Origin: CAIVSN01 sp040383945
GTDB lineage: Bacteria; Patescibacteriota; Gracilibacteria; BD1-5; UBA2023
Direction of reading: 5' to 3'
Length of the DNA stretch: 10,069 nucleotides
NCBI GenBank assembly: GCA_040383945.1
Contig: JBEICN010000037.1
Coordinates: forward strand, 1-10,069
Part shown: positions 7,497-10,069 of the stretch, in pieces
Layout: each line of letters starts with the position of its first letter
Numbering within the stretch: position 1 is the stretch's first letter
Translations under genes and position numbers: made by a program
The notes under the pieces: model-generated
Database searches by the model: none
Told to the model about the DNA's origin: nothing
What the model saw: the letters and a program-made list of their open reading frames with translations, nothing else

Positions 7497-7509
7497 TTGA
7501 ATTCTTTGA
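7497..7509 (+). repeat. 13-nt box before terminator, copy in gene C
   Basis: Identical to TTGAATTCTTTGA at 3011-3023 in the 3' UTR of gene B, and here 8 nt before the terminator stem. Gene A lacks an exact copy; it has only GAATTCAA near 1118. Confidence 0.5.
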
Positions 7510-7517
7510 ATCCATGG

Positions 7518-7544
7518 GTGTACGCTTCGGCGTACACTTTTTTT
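7518..7544 (+). terminator. Rho-independent terminator of gene C
   Basis: A perfect 8-bp stem pairs GTGTACGC (7518-7525) with GCGTACAC (7530-7537) around a stable TTCG tetraloop, and is followed by seven T (7538-7544). Confidence 0.93.
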
Positions 7545-7605
7545 ATGCTGGTTCAGCTGATTTGAGATATGGAAGTATAGAGTGATTAAGTGTTCATCTC
7601 AAGAC

Positions 7606-7635
7606 TTGCAAACTCTCAATCATAAGATATATTAT
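7606..7635 (+). promoter_or_regulatory. Probable promoter of the secreted-protein gene
   Basis: TTGCAA (7606-7611), an 18-nt spacer and TATTAT (7630-7635) give +1 near 7643, only about 24 nt before the ATG. An inverted repeat TAAGATA (7623-7629)/TATCTTA (7647-7653) overlaps it and could be an operator. Confidence 0.45.
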
Positions 7636-7666
7636 ACATGCAAATGTATCTTACCCTCTTCGGTAT

Positions 7667-8130
7667 ATGAAGAAATTCCAACTCAACAAAATGGTAGCTT
7701 CACTTATCGCCACCACCCTCATCGTGAGTGGTCTCGCCTACGCTGCCACCACCATCACGAGCACCTCTCAACCGTCGTAAACAATGACATCATGAGTGCG
7801 GCTTGGTTTAATGATGTGAATAGTAAGATTGCGAGTCTCAATGCAAAAGTCGCCACTCTCGAGGCAGGTGGAAATGGGAGGATAAGTAATTATCAGATTG
7901 TAACCAATAGCTCTGGTTATCAGAATCTTCACTACAACACTGATGTATACTGTCCTGCTGGAACCATTGTTTTTTGAGGTGGATGTAGTCAATGAGATGT
8001 TTCAGATTCTACGGCAATAACTGATAATCGACCAATCTCGAACAATGGATGGCACTGTAGGACGCGTGACGTAGTAACGCCTACCTTGCGAACAACCGTT
8101 ACCTGTGCAATTTGCGCAAAAATAAATTAA
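7667..8130 (+). CDS. Secreted Cys-containing protein, frame broken after the signal peptide
   Basis: Frame 2 from ATG 7667 encodes a clear signal peptide (MKKFQLNK, hydrophobic VASLIATTLIVSGLAYA, likely cut after AYA) and then ATTITSTSQ, but meets TAA at 7778-7780. Frame 1 continues the same protein from 7771: TVVNNDIMSAAWFNDVNSKIASLNAK, a short coiled coil, and then a domain with YCPAGTIVF, GGGCSQ, WHCRT and TVTCAICAK. It ends at TAA 8128-8130. Frame 1 contains TGA at 7975 and 7993, read as Gly. One extra A in CAACC near 7770 would join the frames into about 154 residues. The five Cys after the signal peptide suggest a disulfide-held exported domain. No ribosome site is seen. It may be a real pseudogene, a sequencing or assembly error, or a frameshift, but no slippery heptamer is present. 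Confidence 0.6.
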
Positions 8131-8175
8131 TTATGATTCCAGAAATGGCCACCAATAATGGTGTGCCAAAAATGT

Positions 8176-8214
8176 GATCCAAGCTACATGAATAGATGGT
8201 ACTTGGATCTTTTT
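8176..8214 (+). terminator. Terminator after the secreted-protein gene
   Basis: GATCCAAG (8176-8183) pairs with CTTGGATC (8202-8209), and inside it TAC (8185-8187) with GTA (8199-8201), leaving one bulged C. A run of T follows (8210-8214, then CTCT). Confidence 0.8.
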
Positions 8215-8373
8215 CTCTGCTGTACACCTAGCGAGGTAATATACGAGAAATTTTGTCTAGAAATGATATGAGACTTCTGCTCCTCTCAAACGGGTGAGGT
8301 GTATGACTTGATTGGAAAATTAAGTTGGTATTACAGCCCGAAACATCGCCCGCATGTATGTATTTATACAGTC

Positions 8374-8404
8374 AAAAAATAGCACCTCATACGAGATGCT
8401 ATTT
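8374..8404 (-). terminator. Terminator of the minus-strand repeat-protein operon
   Basis: The stem pairs AAATAGCA (8377-8384) with TGCTATTT (8397-8404), and CTC (8386-8388) with GAG (8393-8395), with one C/A mismatch and loop ATAC. On the minus strand it ends in six T. It lies 15 nt after the stop codon at 8420. Between 8217 and 8373, on the other side, I see no convincing gene. Confidence 0.8.
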
Positions 8405-8419
8405 ATATGATAATGCGGA

Positions 8420-9517
8420 TTATTCAGCGGTTGCAGAATTGATAATTTCATCTTCTTGAGCGTCATCCATGGTGTTACCCAAAACATTTTCGAGAATGAC
8501 GAGAGTTTCAGTTATCTTTCGCGCTAGACGAGAATTCTTCATTGCTTGAGCTTTTTCGAGCTGCTTTTCTAGATTTGCCTTTGTTTTTTCGTAGTATGCC
8601 ATTTTCTTTTCATCAGGTATGGCAGAGAATCGCTTAACAAGAGATTGTTGCATTTTTTCCGTAAGCACTGGCTTTTGTCCTGGCTTTTGCATCTCTAGTT
8701 TTCCCGCTTCACGCTTCATCTCTGGTTTCATTTCCATTTTGTTCTCCAGCTTCATCTTTGACTGTACATCCACTCGATTCTCCTGTTTCATATCTATTTT
8801 ATACTCAGGCTTCATCTCCTTTTTATACTCAGGCTTCATCTCAGGCTTCATCTCCTTTTTATACTCAGGCTTCATCTCAGGCTTCATCTCTACTTTGTTT
8901 ACCGGACTCATGCCCGTTTTGTTCTCCTGTCTGATTTCATACCTCATCTCCTGTCTTGGTTCTTCTTTTTTTGGTGGTGGACTTGAGGAGTCAATATTTT
9001 TTTGATAATCCATTGACTCATACATCTTTTGTATTTTTGTTTCTTTAACAACTTTGACCATGCTCCAGAATTTCCCCTCATCAGTCATGGCAGGATCCAA
9101 GGCATCAGAATTAAGAGAACTCGTGTCTAACCCTGCTTTTTGGAGCTCCTCAACGACTTTTTTTCGATTCGCAGCATCTCTCATTTGCATAGTTTTCTTT
9201 ATGGTATCCCAGAAAACTTTCTCGTCAGTTTTGCTTGCATCGAGTACATCTTCGGAAATACCAGAAACATCTACTCACTTCGCGCGCATTTCTTCCACTT
9301 TTTGCTTTCGCATTTCCGTAGATTTGCGCTGTTGTTCAAGTTTTTTCTCCGCCCAATATGCTGCCTCATCTTTGGGAGCTGGTGCTGTCATATTCATACT
9401 TCCATTAGCACTTCCAGTTTCCATTTTTGGCTTTGATGCATCAGCGTATACTACGGATGTAACTATGGTGCTTCCGACAAACGCGATAGCGGTAAGTGTG
9501 TTGATTGTATGTTTCAT
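8420..9517 (-). CDS. Secreted repeat-rich Lys/Glu/Pro/Met protein, 365 residues, one UGA-Gly
   Basis: It has a signal peptide at 1-26 (MKHTINTL, hydrophobic AIAFVGSTIVTSVVYA, then DA). A charged helical segment (EKKLEQQRKSTEMRKQKVEEMRA) leads to Gly81, encoded by TGA 9277-9275. Under the standard code the gene would be split there. Two repeats of about 48 residues follow: GVDVSGISEDVLDASKTDE-FW and, from Gly129, GLDTSSLNSDALDPAMTDE-FW. The UGA of the first aligns with GGG in the second. Next come a disordered segment with SSPPPKKEEP, an array of short MKPEMKPEYKKE repeats, and a C-terminal helical domain (AIPDEKKMAYYEKTKANLEKQLEKAQ). I infer a surface or periplasmic protein with a stiff, charged spacer; the partner is unknown. 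No ribosome site precedes ATG 9517. It starts 26 nt after the stop of the gene upstream, so an operon is likely. Confidence 0.8.
8810..8881. repeat. Perfect tandem repeat, two 36-bp units
   Basis: Units 8810-8845 and 8846-8881 are identical and encode the 12-residue motif MKPEMKPEYKKE on the minus strand. Shorter, degenerate pieces of the motif (MKPE, MKQE, MKLE, EMRYEIRQE) flank them from about 8700 to 8950. The array may vary in length between strains. Confidence 0.85.
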
Positions 9518-9543
9518 AGAAAAAAAGTTATAGATAATCTTTA

Positions 9544-9873
9544 TTATTCTTTCAGATATTCTGCAGAAGTCAAAATCATTTGTCGGTGAACAGGGTCGAG
9601 AACACGAGCAACTCGATGTTGGATTTTGTTTTCCGTTCTACATCAAGCCAGAGGATTTATTTCCTGGAATTGACTCGCTACCGTTTCGTCCTTGATATAT
9701 TTTTGGATATCTATACCACGCGCTTTCATGGCGTCAAGGTAGACTTGTCTTTCTCATGGTTGCAAGTAAAAATTGAATCGAACGTTTTGTTCATATACCT
9801 CTACCAAATGCTCATTTGAAGTAGTATCGACAAAGCGATGAGGCGAGCTTGTGGTATTTTTATGTGAGTTCAT
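9544..9873 (-). CDS. Small protein of 109 residues with two UGA-Gly codons, possible RHH fold
   Basis: Seen only with UGA = Gly. ATG 9873 (MNSHKNTTSS) runs to TAA 9546-9544 with TGA at residues 40 (9756-9754) and 77 (9645-9643). The middle, VRFNFYLQPGERQVYLDAMKARG followed by IDIQKYIKDETVA, has a short strand and two helices with spacing like ribbon-helix-helix DNA-binding proteins, but the match is by eye only. The phrase ARGIDIQKYIKD also recalls the A-KG-D repeats of the next gene. No ribosome site is seen. An in-frame ATG 8 codons earlier is a less likely start. It lies 26 nt before the secreted repeat protein on the same strand, a likely operon. Confidence 0.6.
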
Positions 9874-9918
9874 AACGAAAAAATAAAAATATAGCATACC
9901 TATTGAGCTCTATTTTTT

Positions 9919-9929
9919 TTGAATTTCAA
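9919..9929. repeat. Small inverted repeat between divergent genes
   Basis: TTGAATTTCAA (9919-9929) reads almost the same on both strands and lies in the AT-rich 96-bp gap between the minus-strand operon (9873) and the plus-strand gene (9970). It could be an operator. No clear -35/-10 pair was found in either direction. Confidence 0.25.
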
Positions 9930-9969
9930 GTTTTTTATTTTGGTGAAATTTCTAGAGGAGTGATTGTAG

Positions 9970-10069
9970 GTGAAAGGTAATACGTCAAAACATTTTGTGC
10001 ATAATCTTGCATATGCGGATATCTCGTTACGAGATCGATCTGAGTTTTTCGATCGGTTAGGAATTTCTC
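9970..10069 (+). CDS. Start of a plus-strand gene, cut by the window edge
   Basis: GTG 9970 (MKGNTSKHFVHN) follows a strong AGAGGAG site (9954-9960) by 9 nt. The frame stays open for 33 codons to the end of the window: LAYADISLRDRSEFFDRLGIS. The phrase SLRDRSEFFDRL is faintly like the start of type II secretion/type IV pilus inner-membrane (GspF/PilC) domains, but 33 residues are too few to name it. Confidence 0.6.
   Translation, partial: MKGNTSKHFVHNLAYADISLRDRSEFFDRLGIS

Noticed and set aside
7766..7780. Programmed -1 frameshift in the secreted protein
   Set aside because: No X-XXY-YYZ slippery sequence and no clear stimulating hairpin directly after it; a missing base is simpler.
8268..8382. 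Short plus-strand frame starting MRLLLLSNG, recalling peptidase E starts
   Set aside because: The likeness stops after nine residues and the frame continues into the antisense of the terminator and repeat protein; a second frame (8263-8382) is equally weak.
8619..9005. Plus-strand frame of 128 codons with Phe/Ser/Ile repeats
   Set aside because: It is the antisense shadow of the MKPE repeat array on the minus strand.
1..10069. CRISPR array, tRNA or rRNA gene, transposase
   Set aside because: No regularly spaced repeats, no tRNA-like cloverleaf, no rRNA segment and no transposase motif were seen on either strand.

Overview
The window looks like a Candidate Phyla Radiation bacterium that reads UGA as glycine (genetic code 25, the Gracilibacteria/Absconditabacteria type). 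This is visible in the sequence. A single reading frame from about 3288 to 6305 carries no TAA or TAG but 13 in-frame TGA codons, and these fall where glycine belongs, for example in a peptidoglycan-binding motif and around a transglutaminase core. Four other genes also need UGA = Gly to be complete. With code 11 they break into fragments, and one (9873-9544, minus strand) is almost unrecognisable. No rRNA, tRNA, CRISPR array or transposase was seen.

Layout. (1) 48-1205: first member (A) of a three-copy paralogous family, with its own promoter, structured leader and terminator. (2) 1271-1883, minus strand: a 149-residue protein of unknown function with its own promoter and terminator. It is divergent from (3) 1901-3056: the second family member (B). 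(4) 3227-6305: a protein of about 1005 residues with an N-terminal peptidoglycan-binding-like repeat, a long helical middle and a C-terminal transglutaminase-like Cys-His-Asp domain. (5) 6419-7544: the third, divergent and more GC-rich family member (C). (6) 7606-8214: a secreted Cys-containing protein whose frame is broken by one base just after the signal peptide. (7) 9873-8374, minus strand: a probable two-gene operon of a small protein with a possible ribbon-helix-helix fold and a secreted, repeat-rich Lys/Glu/Pro/Met protein. (8) 9970-10069: the start of a plus-strand gene cut by the window edge.

The most striking signal is that the three paralogs share a complete expression cassette. 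Each has a TTGAC -35 box, then 29-30 nt to GAACACAC at the expected +1, a leader hairpin whose arms vary in a compensatory way, a leader of 68-69 nt, an AAAGGA-type ribosome site and a strong terminator. The three genes contain no UGA-glycine codon, although their neighbours use UGA freely. I infer either strong codon selection on a co-regulated gene family or spread of the family from a standard-code source. The function of the family is unknown.
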